64,000 bases of DNA from Hydrocarboniclastica marina (GTDB lineage: Bacteria; Pseudomonadota; Gammaproteobacteria; Pseudomonadales; Oleiphilaceae), in assembly GCF_004851605.1 (NCBI RefSeq), contig NZ_CP031093.1:558001-622000 (forward strand), given 5' to 3'. The notes beneath the pieces were generated by a model. It had not been told where the DNA came from. It ran no database searches and worked only from the letters and a program-made list of their open reading frames with translations. Position 1 is the first letter of the stretch, and every line of letters starts with the position of its first letter. The position numbers and the translations under genes were made by a program. This document shows, one piece after another, positions 7,474 through 16,454 of this stretch.

Positions 7474-10425
7474 TTACGATAGATGTGCTGTCGAATCCGG
7501 CGATGCGGCCGGCAACTTCAGTATGACCCGGGTACCGCGGTTGGTGACGAGGTCTGCGGGGCTCTCCACCTGAATATTGCCATAGTGTTCTTCGACGATG
7601 CTGTAGACAAGCGACAGACCCAACCCGGTGCCCTGGCTCGGCCCCTTGGTGGTGTAAAAAGGTTCAAAGATATGGTCGAGCTGGTCGGGCGAGATGCCAG
7701 TGCCGTTATCGCTGATCACGATGATAGCGGAGTAACCCTCGAGGTTTCCACTGATGACCACCTCGCCGCCCTCGGGCGAGGCATCGCGGGCGTTGGCCAG
7801 GAGGTTTATAAAGACCTGCACGAGGCGCTGCTCGTCGCCGATGACCCGCAAGGATGGTGGACAGTCGTTCCTGAAGCGAACATGTCGGCTTTGGTCGCTC
7901 AACGACAGCAGGTTAACGGCTTCATCGACGCACCGATGGATGGCGCAGGGCTCTTGGCTGTTTGACTGTGAATAATTACCGGCGCGGGCAAAATTCATCA
8001 TGGACTGAAGAATCCGCGATATCCGTTTGGTTTGAACCAGCACCTGTTCCGCGGTTTCGAGCACCTCCGGCTTGTCCGAGTCGAGTCGCAGATTCTGAGC
8101 CAGGCATGCAATACCTGTAACCGGGTTACCGATCTCGTGGGCAACCCCGGCAGCCAGGCGACCGACGGAGGCCAGGCGCTCGCTATGGATCAGCTTATCC
8201 TCCAGGAGTCGGGCTTCAGTCTGGTCCTCAAGCAGGATCACCGTGCCGCCATCCACCCGACCGGGGCCACCTATTGAAGATTTGTGCAGGTTGAACCAGT
8301 GAGGCCGGCCTTTGAGGTCCATTCTGTGTTTGTAGCGGTGCATTGCATCGCCTTTCACAAAGCCGGCAAGCAACGGTCCCCAGGGCGCCGAAAGCGCAGG
8401 TAACGACGCCCCGACGACCGCTTCCGGATCGATGCCGGTCAGCTCATGCATGGCGTGGTTCCACATTAACAGCTCGCCGTCATCGCCAACCGAGCAGGCC
8501 GCGATCGGGAGGTTCTGCAGCGTCTGGCGGTGATGCTGGCGCAGGCTGTTCAACTCGGCGGCGAGCCCGGTCAACCGACTTTGATAGTCTTCCAGGGCGC
8601 GTTCGACATAGTGGATGTCCTGGTGGGGGTCGCGTCCGCGCAGCGGTTTGAACCCCAGCTGTCGCTTTATGATGTCACGCGCGACCTGAGGCCCCAGCAG
8701 GCCGGAAAGGTTGACTTCAATCTGGTCGCGGAGACGGCGCAACTGATACGGGCGGTACTCGGGCGAAGGCAGGTTCATCTGCGCCAGGGCGCGTTCGACC
8801 TCCTCCCCGGCTACCTCGGCGCTCAAGGCTGCGCCGAGTTGTTGCTTGAACTCGTCCGACGAAGCGGCATTCAATTCGCGCCGCATTGGTCGTGAAAGTG
8901 CGCCGACGGAGCAGCTCTGGGCAGCGCGGGTTTCTTCTCCGGATGTGGGCGACAGTACTGAGACCACAACGAAAACCAGAATATTCGCTGTCAGGGAGAG
9001 AAAAGTCAGCAGGGTCCAGGCATCAGGGCCAGGGCTCGACGGCAAGAGGAATTCCGGCCACAAGGGCAAAGTGACTTCGAAGCTCACAGGCATGACGAGC
9101 GTCACGAACCACAGTGAAGCTCCAGTAAGCAGGCCCGCGATGACACCCTGGCGGTTACCCTCGGGCCAGTAAATAATGCCCAGTGCGCCGGGCAGCAACT
9201 GAAGCACCCCCGCCAGAGCCAGCACTCCCAAGGGTTCCAGGCTCAGGTGATGTCCGACCCCCATGTGAAATGCCAGCGCCAGAAGGATTATCGCGCCAAT
9301 CAGGGCTCGTTTGGTCCAGCGTAACCAGCTGTAAATGTTCTGGCCGTCATGCGGGGGACGCAAGGGCAGCACCACATGGTTAAGCACCATTCCTGCGAGG
9401 GCGAGCGTTAATACGATGGTAAGCCCACTGGCTGCGGACATTCCCGCCATGTAGACCACGATAGCCAGGCCAGGAGACTCGAGCGCCTGGGCAACACCCA
9501 GCGCGAAGTATTCCGGCGGTATCTCCACGCCAAGCACATCGCCGCCCCAGAGGATGAGTGGCACTGGCAGCGCCAGTAGCAAGAGGTACAGCGGCAGGGC
9601 CCAGCTAGCCCTGGAAAGGGAGCGCGCGCTCGTATTTTCGGCGAAGGTCATGTGGAACATGTGGGGCATGACGAGCGCCGACGCGAAAGACATGAGCATC
9701 AGTGCCCGCCAGCTATGGTCGCCCAGGCGGCGTTCCAGGTTGATGTTGTCAGGTGCCTCGCGACTCAGCCAGCTGCCGAGTCCATCCAGCCCATCGAAGA
9801 CGCTGAACAGTACGACAGCGCCGATGAGCAGTAACCCGAGCAGTTTGATCACCGAATCCAGGGCGATGGCCATGATCAGTCCTTCGTGCGCATCCTGGCT
9901 TTTGCCGTGGCGGGCGCCGAAAAGCATGGCAAAGAGCATGACCATGAGACTGAAAATGACAGCCATCATCACCGGCGACGCCGATGGCGCGAGATAGGTC
10001 AGGGAGGTTGCGACCGCCTGGATCTGAAGGCTCAGGAGCGAGAGAATTGCAGCGCCTGAGCAGAGCGTTACCAGAGTTCCCGCCCACTGGCTGCGGTAGC
10101 GAAAGACAAACAGGTCGGCCAGGGAAGTGAGCTGATAGGCCCGGGTTATCCGAAGCACGGGGTGTAGGAGCACCGGTGCCAGAAGAAAGGCGCCGCAGAT
10201 ACCGAGGTAATAAGCGAGATAGCCATAGCCATACTCGTAGGCCATGCCGACGGCGCCGTACACTCCCCATGCCCCGGCGTAAACGCCAAGGCTGAGTACG
10301 TAGACCAACGGATGCCGTGCCCATCGATGGGGCAGCCAACCCTGTTCGGTCGCGTACGCCAGGCCGAAGAGGCACAGAAGATAGGCAAAGCTGATCAGTA
10401 AAAGTTGGGCTAACTCAAAACTCAT
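7474..10425 (-). CDS. cbrA: Sensor histidine kinase CbrA with an N-terminal SLC5-type transporter domain
   Basis: Membrane sensor that phosphorylates CbrB. The 983-aa protein begins with a long sodium/solute symporter-like (SLC5) region of many hydrophobic helices (about residues 1-500). A linker and a PAS-like domain follow (about 630-740). The kinase core has phospho-acceptor His763 in VAHEIGNPVTG and ATPase boxes DNGTGISP and GTGLGLSLV. In Pseudomonas the SLC5 part of CbrA has been linked to histidine uptake; whether it transports here is unknown. Its ATG lies inside the end of cbrX, which suggests translational coupling. The fusion of transporter and kinase is characteristic of CbrA. Confidence 0.94.
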   Translation of the reverse strand: MSFELAQLLLISFAYLLCLFGLAYATEQGWLPHRWARHPLVYVLSLGVYAGAWGVYGAVGMAYEYGYGYLAYYLGICGAFLLAPVLLHPVLRITRAYQLTSLADLFVFRYRSQWAGTLVTLCSGAAILSLLSLQIQAVATSLTYLAPSASPVMMAVIFSLMVMLFAMLFGARHGKSQDAHEGLIMAIALDSVIKLLGLLLIGAVVLFSVFDGLDGLGSWLSREAPDNINLERRLGDHSWRALMLMSFASALVMPHMFHMTFAENTSARSLSRASWALPLYLLLLALPVPLILWGGDVLGVEIPPEYFALGVAQALESPGLAIVVYMAGMSAASGLTIVLTLALAGMVLNHVVLPLRPPHDGQNIYSWLRWTKRALIGAIILLALAFHMGVGHHLSLEPLGVLALAGVLQLLPGALGIIYWPEGNRQGVIAGLLTGASLWFVTLVMPVSFEVTLPLWPEFLLPSSPGPDAWTLLTFLSLTANILVFVVVSVLSPTSGEETRAAQSCSVGALSRPMRRELNAASSDEFKQQLGAALSAEVAGEEVERALAQMNLPSPEYRPYQLRRLRDQIEVNLSGLLGPQVARDIIKRQLGFKPLRGRDPHQDIHYVERALEDYQSRLTGLAAELNSLRQHHRQTLQNLPIAACSVGDDGELLMWNHAMHELTGIDPEAVVGASLPALSAPWGPLLAGFVKGDAMHRYKHRMDLKGRPHWFNLHKSSIGGPGRVDGGTVILLEDQTEARLLEDKLIHSERLASVGRLAAGVAHEIGNPVTGIACLAQNLRLDSDKPEVLETAEQVLVQTKRISRILQSMMNFARAGNYSQSNSQEPCAIHRCVDEAVNLLSLSDQSRHVRFRNDCPPSLRVIGDEQRLVQVFINLLANARDASPEGGEVVISGNLEGYSAIIVISDNGTGISPDQLDHIFEPFYTTKGPSQGTGLGLSLVYSIVEEHYGNIQVESPADLVTNRGTRVILKLPAASPDSTAHLS

Positions 10426-10591
10426 TGGGATCCCGTCGCTTTTCCAGCCAGAAGCCTACGCCGATGAGTGCCAGCCAGACCAGGAAGGGCTGGTACCAAA
10501 GGTTGCCAGGCTGGATCCACCAGTCCATGAGGGTGGGCGAAAAGATGTAGATCGCCAGCACAAGAAGAAAAACCAGTCGGTAAATATACAT
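10415..10591 (-). CDS. cbrX: CbrX-like small membrane protein overlapping cbrA
   Basis: A 58-codon ORF begins at the ATG at 10589-10591 and ends in a TGA inside the cbrA start region; the two frames share 11 bp. The product has two hydrophobic segments (about residues 5-22, LVFLLVLAIYIF, and 34-50, WYQPFLVWLALIGVGFWL), a tryptophan-rich link between them (MDWWIQPGNLWY) and a charged tail (LEKRRDPNEF). In Pseudomonas a small ORF named cbrX overlaps cbrA and couples to its translation. The position, size and overlap match, so the assignment is by context and general character. A biochemical role of its own is not known to me. Confidence 0.8.
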   Translation of the reverse strand: MYIYRLVFLLVLAIYIFSPTLMDWWIQPGNLWYQPFLVWLALIGVGFWLEKRRDPNEF

Positions 10592-10690
10592 GGGCGCCTC
10601 AAGATGGTGGGGTGCGCGGGCAGCCTGAGTCTGGACCTAACCTGAAGCAGTCTAATCTACCGGGCCTCACGAGTCTGCCCGGACGGCGGA

Positions 10691-11590
10691 TTATTGGCCG
10701 GCGCCAGGTCGCGCCTGGCGGACGTCTGTCAGCGACATCACGCTGGGCAGCTTGGCTGTGCACCAGTGTGTTGTTCCCCACGCAAGCTGCTCTGCTGGCG
10801 GCGCACGGCCCAACTCAACCGGTAGCGGGTGGTTGAGCGCCGCAAAGGCCGAAGCGAGGTTGGCCCCTGCCTGGTCGTTGACGAGCGCGGGCGCACGGGA
10901 CTGTTTGCTGAGTTTTTGTCCGGCACTGTCGACAATGACGGGAAGGTGCATGAAAGCGGGGGGTGGAAAATCGAACGCCTGATATAAAGCCAGCTGGAAA
11001 GGCGTAGAGTCAAGCAGGTCGCTGCCGCGCACTACGTGTGTAATGCCCTGGTCGATGTCGTCACACACAACGGCCAGCTGGTAGGCAAAAAAACCCTCCT
11101 TTCGCTGCAGAACGAAATCGTCTATCTCAGGCCGTGTCCTAAGGCTCTGAGGGCCAAGCAGCAAGTCATCCCAGCTCCAGTGTCGATCAGTCAGGGCAAA
11201 CCGGATGGCCGTGGGCCGGCTAGACTTGGGCGCACCGCTACGGCAATGGCGGGGGTGTCTGCCATTGTTGGCCTGGAGTTCTTTTCGGCTGCAGGGACAT
11301 AGATAGGCAAATCCGTCCCGTTGAAGCCGCTGCAGTTGCTCGCGATAGCGCGGAAAGTGTTCGGACTGGAAGCGTACCGGTCCGTCCCATTCCAATCCAT
11401 GCACCTCAAGCGCAGTTATGATGCGCTTGGCGTCGTCCTCGGAGTCGCGAAGCGGGTCGAGGTCTTCGATGCGCAGAAGCCACTGGCCTCCGTTAGCCCG
11501 TGCGTCGAGATAGCTGGCAAGTGCTGCGACCAGAGAGCCAAAGTGTAAAGGTCCGGTAGGGGAGGGCGCGAAGCGGCCACGGTAAGACAT
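10691..11590 (-). CDS. gluQ: Glutamyl-Q tRNA(Asp) synthetase
   Basis: Attaches glutamate to the queuosine base at the wobble position of tRNA(Asp). The 299-aa protein looks like the catalytic half of glutamyl-tRNA synthetase without the anticodon-binding domain, the hallmark of GluQ. Visible are the HIGH-type motif FAPSPTGPLHFGS, a zinc-binding cysteine cluster CPCSRKE with a later HCRSG, and a KMSKS-like KLSKQ. It follows dksA, the standard order in Pseudomonas and enterobacteria, where transcription often runs through from dksA. Confidence 0.94.
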   Translation of the reverse strand: MSYRGRFAPSPTGPLHFGSLVAALASYLDARANGGQWLLRIEDLDPLRDSEDDAKRIITALEVHGLEWDGPVRFQSEHFPRYREQLQRLQRDGFAYLCPCSRKELQANNGRHPRHCRSGAPKSSRPTAIRFALTDRHWSWDDLLLGPQSLRTRPEIDDFVLQRKEGFFAYQLAVVCDDIDQGITHVVRGSDLLDSTPFQLALYQAFDFPPPAFMHLPVIVDSAGQKLSKQSRAPALVNDQAGANLASAFAALNHPLPVELGRAPPAEQLAWGTTHWCTAKLPSVMSLTDVRQARPGAGQ

Positions 11591-11654
11591 CAGGAGTAGT
11601 TCGCTGCTGGAGAGCGTTTCAGGATGAGGCCGTGGTTGGCGGCTCGTTGAAACG

Positions 11655-11677
11655 CCGGGCGAGTCGGGCTCGCCCGG
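11655..11677. other. Strong GC hairpin between dksA and gluQ
   Basis: CCGGGCGAG (11655-11663) and CTCGCCCGG (11669-11677) form a perfect 9-bp stem with a 5-nt loop, about 10 bp after the dksA stop on the minus strand. No T-run follows on either strand. It may be a weak or factor-assisted terminator, or a stabiliser of the dksA 3' end that limits read-through into gluQ. Confidence 0.4.
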
Positions 11678-11687
11678 GCGAAGCGGT

Positions 11688-12128
11688 TCAGACGCCGGTC
11701 TGGCGCTCGCGGATCTCGGCCAGGGTTTTGCAGTCTATGCACAGAGTAGCGGTCGGCCGTGCTTCGAGACGTCGGATGCCGATCTCAATGCCGCATTGAT
11801 CGCAGTAGCCATAGTCGGCTTTGTCGATCAGATCGATCGTTTTGTCGATCTTCTTGATGAGCTTGCGCTCGCGATCACGGGTTCTCAGCTCCAGGCTGAA
11901 CTCTTCTTCCTGGGTTGCCCGATCACTGGGATCGGCGTAATTATTGCCGTCCTCCTGCAGGTGGTGCATGGTGCGATCGACCTCTTCCATCAGTTCCTGC
12001 TTCCACCCAAACAGGATGTTGCGGAAGTGGTCGAGCTGCGCCGCATTCATGTACTCCTCACCTTCTTTGGCCTCGTAAGGCGTAAAGCCGGTGAAACGTT
12101 CCTGGGTACTCGTTGAACTGTTCGGCAT
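11688..12128 (-). CDS. dksA: RNA polymerase-binding transcription factor DksA
   Basis: Binds the RNA polymerase secondary channel and, with ppGpp, represses rRNA promoters and activates amino-acid genes in the stringent response. The 146-aa protein has the coiled-coil with tip motif [12 protein letters not shown] (residues 66-77) carrying the functional acidic residues. A four-cysteine zinc finger is complete (Cys109, 112, 130, 133), so this is the zinc-bound form rather than a cysteine-poor paralogue. The rRNA and ribosomal protein operons it would control are elsewhere in this window. Confidence 0.96.
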   Translation of the reverse strand: MPNSSTSTQERFTGFTPYEAKEGEEYMNAAQLDHFRNILFGWKQELMEEVDRTMHHLQEDGNNYADPSDRATQEEEFSLELRTRDRERKLIKKIDKTIDLIDKADYGYCDQCGIEIGIRRLEARPTATLCIDCKTLAEIRERQTGV

Positions 12129-12611
12129 AAAGCTGCCTCTTTCTCTCTGTCACTGGACGTTTTAGACGTCAAGCCAAGTCCGCCCCGCCAAGGGCTGAGA
12201 CATGAAGTCTGGAGTCCTGATGCTCTCCAGGTATTTTATACCGCTGCCGGCAGGGCCGTCATCGCGCCGGTGCTCTCTGCTTGAGTGAGCTTCTGTCACG
12301 CCACATAGGTCACGCCACTCACTTCCGGCTGACCTTACAACCCGTTCCGATGCTGGGCTTTTGATAGTCTGCCTTAATATTGCACTCTAGCATTACCGGC
12401 CGGGAATAGTGTCCAACCGACGCCTCAGTTTGTTGCGACAAGCCCCGCGGCCGCTGGCCCCAAAGCCGCCGGCTGCCTGATCGAGCCTGCGAAAAATAGC
12501 AGATAAAAAATCGAGAAGCCACTTTTTCACCGGGTGGCGATCAGCCGGAGCCATGCGTTTTACCGCCGATGCGGTATCATGATTCCTTTTGCATCAGATC
12601 ATCTAGAGACT
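12129..12611. other. Intergenic region between divergent dksA and sfsA
   Basis: This stretch of 483 bp has no supported gene. It must hold the dksA promoter on one side and that of sfsA on the other. A possible dksA promoter is listed separately; no sfsA promoter, hairpin terminator or RNA gene was recognised. A 67-codon minus-strand ORF (12319-12522) has no recognisable features. Confidence 0.6.
12235..12262 (-). promoter_or_regulatory. Possible dksA promoter
   Basis: On the minus strand ATGACG (12257-12262) and TATAAA (12235-12240) are 16 bp apart, about 110 bp before the dksA start. The -10 match is good and the -35 match modest. Confidence 0.35.
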
Positions 12612-13334
12612 ATGGATTTTAGCACTCCGCTACAACCCGCTCTCCTTGAGCGGCGTTATAAGCGCTTTCTCGCCGACGTCGTACTGGAATCCGGTGAGCG
12701 GACAACAGTCCACTGTGCGAATACGGGATCAATGCTCGGCTGCGCAGAGCCGGGCAGTCGTGTCTGGCTCAGCCGTGCTACCAACCCAAACCGTAAACTC
12801 GCCTTCACGTGGGAGTTGGTGGAGCTGGATCACGGGCACCTCGCCTGCATTAATACAGCCAGGCCAAACAGCCTCGTGGCAGAAGCCATCGCCGCTGGGC
12901 GCGTGACGGCGTTGCAGGGCTACAGGCGCATGAGGCGAGAGGTAAAGTATGGTGATGCCAGCCGGGTCGACCTCTGGCTGGGCGAGCATGTGGACGGACG
13001 CCCTGATGCCTGGGTTGAAGTAAAGAGCGTGACATTGGGCTCGGCAGGGCGTGGACGTTTTCCTGACGCGGTAACACTGCGGGGGCAGAAGCATTTGCGC
13101 GAGCTCGCGGCAAAAGCCCGGCTGGGGGAGCGGGCGGTGCTCTTTTTCTGCGTCAGCCACACGGGTATAGACAGCGTTCGCCCGGCCGACGACATCGATC
13201 CCGTCTATGGACGGACATTGCGCGAGGCCGTGGAAGCGGGCGTCGAGGTTATGGCGTGGCGGTTGACGATAAGCCCGACGGCTATGAATGTGGACTGCCC
13301 GCTACCTGTCCTGCTTGAGTCTGCACCAGGCTAG
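12612..13334 (+). CDS. sfsA: SfsA family protein (sugar fermentation stimulation protein A)
   Basis: Family named for an Escherichia coli effect on maltose metabolism; a DNA-binding or nuclease-related role is suspected and the cellular function is not settled. The frame is open from 12534, but similarity starts at [19 protein letters not shown], so the ATG at 12612 is chosen, giving 240 aa. Conserved segments are [18 protein letters not shown] and [11 protein letters not shown]. sfsA next to dksA is a common gammaproteobacterial arrangement. Its 3' end overlaps the convergent gene by 4 bp. Confidence 0.92.
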   Translation: MDFSTPLQPALLERRYKRFLADVVLESGERTTVHCANTGSMLGCAEPGSRVWLSRATNPNRKLAFTWELVELDHGHLACINTARPNSLVAEAIAAGRVTALQGYRRMRREVKYGDASRVDLWLGEHVDGRPDAWVEVKSVTLGSAGRGRFPDAVTLRGQKHLRELAAKARLGERAVLFFCVSHTGIDSVRPADDIDPVYGRTLREAVEAGVEVMAWRLTISPTAMNVDCPLPVLLESAPG

Positions 13335-14146
13335 CTCGACGCGGTATGGGTGCCGCTCGGGCCCCTGTCGCGGAGCTCCATGATCAGCCTGTCGTTGAGC
13401 TCCTGGATATTTCGGGAAAGGGTGCGCAAGAGGCGCATAAAGGTTTCTGGCTGAGCCTGTATCAGCTGAATGAACTGACTGCTGGGAACACTCATTACAG
13501 TAACGTCAGTTTCAGCGACAACATCTGCTGTGTACGGTCCCTCGACCAGCGCTGAGAAAACGCCGAAGATATCGCCTTCGAGAATGCTGCCGACGTTGAC
13601 ACCGCTCTTTTCCACCCGCGCACAGCCACGCATCAGCGTGAATACCTGATCTGATGCTGCATCCTGTTCAATAATAATTTCACCGGCGTGATAGCGTCGG
13701 AAGCCGGCGTCGGGACGGGTGCCATAGCGGCTGGCTGAGGTGTAGGCCAGAGTTAGAGCCTGTGTCTGGAGCATCAGCATACGGGTGAAGCTCTGGGAGA
13801 AAGCTTCTGCTCTCAGGGCGTTCTGAAGTGCACTCGGGGGTATGATACAGAGGCTCCCGGATTCCTCGCACTCGTAGCTCAGCGGGCATCCCGACTGGTC
13901 CGGAATGGTGAACCAGTCGCCAGGCTGCAGCACAATGCCTACCCGGTCGCCCAGATGAAGCTCAACCTGGCCGCTGTTCAACCGCAGAAGGTGGTTACCG
14001 GGGACGAAACGCTCACACTGGTTGCCAACGAAAATATCGACGACCCGCCCGGTGTCCTGGAGGTAGGCGTACAGGGTGTCTCCAGCCGTTCTGCAGCTGT
14101 CAAACAGCAAGTCCAGGTATTCAGGGTGTTCGCCGGGCAGGTGCAT
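13331..14146 (-). CDS. Protein with two cyclic-nucleotide-binding-like domains
   Basis: The 271-aa protein has two tandem beta-barrel regions of the cNMP-binding type: about residues 20-110 (weak) and 150-250 (clearer, with GEIIIEQ and [10 protein letters not shown]). It has no helix-turn-helix and no kinase, so it is not a CRP-like transcription factor. In the second domain the phosphate-binding cassette reads [16 protein letters not shown], where the usual Glu after the first Gly and the usual Arg before Ala are absent. Ordinary cAMP binding is therefore doubtful. It faces sfsA and lies downstream of a pentapeptide-repeat gene in the same direction. The role is unknown. Confidence 0.75.
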   Translation of the reverse strand: MHLPGEHPEYLDLLFDSCRTAGDTLYAYLQDTGRVVDIFVGNQCERFVPGNHLLRLNSGQVELHLGDRVGIVLQPGDWFTIPDQSGCPLSYECEESGSLCIIPPSALQNALRAEAFSQSFTRMLMLQTQALTLAYTSASRYGTRPDAGFRRYHAGEIIIEQDAASDQVFTLMRGCARVEKSGVNVGSILEGDIFGVFSALVEGPYTADVVAETDVTVMSVPSSQFIQLIQAQPETFMRLLRTLSRNIQELNDRLIMELRDRGPSGTHTASS

Positions 14147-14214
14147 GGGGCCTCTCCTTGGCTAATTGTTCTAGGCAGCTTTCCGGCACTTACCGGGCAG
14201 GCCGGATCGCCGGG

Positions 14215-14562
14215 TTACTGTCGGTAACGCATGCGCGTGCCGTGATTGAGCGACATCACCAGTTCATCGGCTGCCAGCTTGTGCGGGAAATAGCAGCCCG
14301 ATATTTTTGCACCAGCGATGCTGGCACCCTCCAGGTTGGCCTGGCGAAAGTCAACGCCGCGCAGATCGGCTCCGCGGAAATAGGCGTTACTAAGGTCCAG
14401 GTTCGTCGCGTCCAAGCCGCGCAGGTCAAGGCCACGAAAATCGCAGTAGGCGAAACTGGGGACTTCGTTGAGACTTTTCCGTGCCTGGTTAAAAGCGTCT
14501 ACATTCTCATTCCGCAGGGCCTGGAACAGAGGGTGGTCTATCATCCGGATGGGTTCATTCAT
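14215..14562 (-). CDS. Pentapeptide repeat protein
   Basis: The protein is about 115 aa with roughly eight A(D/N)Lxx-type pentapeptides in the middle (CDFRG LDLRG LDATN LDLSN AYFRG ADLRG VDFRQ ANLEG), which form a right-handed beta helix. The N-terminal about 40 residues and the C-terminal tail are non-repetitive. It has no signal peptide or membrane segment, so it is presumably cytoplasmic. The start is uncertain: an upstream ATG at 14604 and a downstream one at 14544 are also in frame, and none has a strong ribosome-binding site. DNA-mimic gyrase-protection proteins belong to this fold but are longer, so no function is assigned. Confidence 0.75.
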   Translation of the reverse strand: MNEPIRMIDHPLFQALRNENVDAFNQARKSLNEVPSFAYCDFRGLDLRGLDATNLDLSNAYFRGADLRGVDFRQANLEGASIAGAKISGCYFPHKLAADELVMSLNHGTRMRYRQ

Positions 14563-14687
14563 GGCGACTGGGCACACGTGGGTTGTCAGGGAAGCGAACG
14601 CCATCAGTATAGACGAGGAACAGCCGTAACGCGGTTACGGCTGCAAATGCTGTTCGGTGCTGCTTTCTGATCGCGGTAGCCAGTGCT

Positions 14688-16280
14688 TTAGCTTTGCGCA
14701 GCGGTATCGACTATGGGGCCGGCGAAGTGAGCTTTTATCCGGGCAGCAAGCAAACGGTCGATTTCGGGCTCCGTGGTCTGTACGTGCAACACGACCCGGG
14801 CTTCTTCTGCACTTAACGGTTCGGCATTACTCAGCTGCATTTCAAGTACCTGCTCGTCCGCTTCGGAGGCATCACCGCCTGCACTCTGGCGTGCTCTCAC
14901 CCGTGCCCGAAGCACGTCTTCCGGCGCTTCACAGGCCAGTATCAGCCCGGGAGCGCAGGCCTCCGCCGCGACCTCGAGCAGATCCTGGCGCTCGGACTGG
15001 CGCAGGGCAGCAGAGTCGACGATCACCGGGTAGCCTGCCTGCAGGATCTGGGCTGCGAGCTGTGCAAGTCGTTGGTAGGTCTCTACCGTCGCCTCTTTAG
15101 TGTAGATGTCCTTGCCCGCTTCCCTGGACGCGGTACCGGTCGGCGGAAGGCCGAATAGCCGTTTACGTTCCACGTCCGAACGGATGCGGATGAGCCCCAG
15201 CTCTTCGCTTAACCCCAGGCTCATCTTTGATTTTCCGCTGCCTGAACAACCGGTGGTTACCAGCAGGTAGCGGTTGGGAATGGACTCATAGGTCTCCGCC
15301 AGTTGGACATACTGCCGGTAACGTGCAGTCAGCTGGTCTTTTTCACCCTCCGAAAGGCCCTCGTTGCCTCGGGTAAACAAAGCGATCTTCGCACGGATCG
15401 TTGCACGGTATGCCTTGTAAAGGTCAAGTAGCGCCAGGGCTTCATAATCCCCAGTGGCCTCCAGGTAGCGGTTGAGCAGCCGATTGGCATAGGCGTGAAG
15501 GCCCCGGTCTTCGAGATCCATGAGCAGGAAGGCCAGGTCGTTGCAGGTGTCAATCCAGCGAAAAGCATCGTTGAACTCGATGCAGTCAAAGATGGTCACG
15601 CGGTCCTGGTACAGCGTTATATTGGCAAGGTGCAGGTCGCCGTGGCATTCGCGCACGTGGCCTTCCCGATATCGACGGTCGATCAAAGGCTTGAGCCGGT
15701 CAAACGTCGAGAGCGTCCAGGCTTCCAGTTGATCGAGCTGAGCCTCAAGCTGCGGGTCGCCGAGCAGGGGCCTGATCTGGTCAAAGTTCTGAACCATAGG
15801 TTCGCGTACGGCGTCGGGTGTACCGAGGTTCAGTGCCGCCGGAACCTTGGGAATGCTGTCGTGAAACCGGGCGAGCTGGTCAGCGAGGCTGTCAATGTGG
15901 GCTGTCGTCAGTTTGCCGCTCGCATGAAGATTTCCCAGCATGTTGTCCTGGCTGAACTGGCGCATGCGTATGGCATAGTCGATGGGCTCGCCACTGCCGC
16001 CGAGTTCAGGCTTCTCCGGTGTCCCAGTTATCGCTAAAACGTCAAGGTAGAGATCGGGTGCGAGGCGCTGGTTCAGTCTGACTTCTTCTTCACAGAAGTG
16101 TTTGCGCCGGTCCAGGGTTGAAAAGTTGAGGAAGCCGAAGTCCATGGGCTTCTTGATTTTGTATGCGAATTCGCCAGTGAGCAGCACCCAGGAGATATGA
16201 GTCTCGTGCAGTGAGAAACCCGCTACGTCGTGGTCGAATAGTGCGGGGTTCTGCAGGTTCCTGATTAACTCGCCGCTCAT
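14688..16280 (-). CDS. Fusion of aminoglycoside-phosphotransferase-like and P-loop kinase domains
   Basis: The 530-aa protein has two parts. Residues about 1-330 resemble the APH/choline kinase fold, with the catalytic-loop motif VRECHGDLHLANI and the metal-binding IFDCIEFND. Residues about 335-510 are a P-loop kinase with Walker A TTGCSGSGKSKMS and a downstream RSDVERKRLFG. This two-kinase architecture is widespread in proteobacteria and annotated only generically; the substrates are unknown, and aminoglycoside resistance should not be inferred. A strong AAGGAG site precedes the ATG. It is divergent from mrcB, separated by 174 bp. Confidence 0.85.
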   Translation of the reverse strand: MSGELIRNLQNPALFDHDVAGFSLHETHISWVLLTGEFAYKIKKPMDFGFLNFSTLDRRKHFCEEEVRLNQRLAPDLYLDVLAITGTPEKPELGGSGEPIDYAIRMRQFSQDNMLGNLHASGKLTTAHIDSLADQLARFHDSIPKVPAALNLGTPDAVREPMVQNFDQIRPLLGDPQLEAQLDQLEAWTLSTFDRLKPLIDRRYREGHVRECHGDLHLANITLYQDRVTIFDCIEFNDAFRWIDTCNDLAFLLMDLEDRGLHAYANRLLNRYLEATGDYEALALLDLYKAYRATIRAKIALFTRGNEGLSEGEKDQLTARYRQYVQLAETYESIPNRYLLVTTGCSGSGKSKMSLGLSEELGLIRIRSDVERKRLFGLPPTGTASREAGKDIYTKEATVETYQRLAQLAAQILQAGYPVIVDSAALRQSERQDLLEVAAEACAPGLILACEAPEDVLRARVRARQSAGGDASEADEQVLEMQLSNAEPLSAEEARVVLHVQTTEPEIDRLLAARIKAHFAGPIVDTAAQS

Positions 16281-16454
16281 GTAAGCTTTCTCCTTATTGT
16301 TTGTCCGTCGCTTTCAAACGGTCAGAATCCCGTCCGGGGACCGCGTGCTGTAGGGGCTGCGCCGATATCGCGGTCGTATGATAGCGAGCCCATTGCAGAA
16401 ATAACACCGACCACCTGCTGTAGAGGCGATCTCTGCTGGGTATAATCGCCGCCC

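Noticed and set aside
14688..16280. Aminoglycoside resistance gene
   Set aside because: The APH-like fold is shared by many housekeeping kinases; the fused P-loop kinase architecture is not that of a resistance enzyme.
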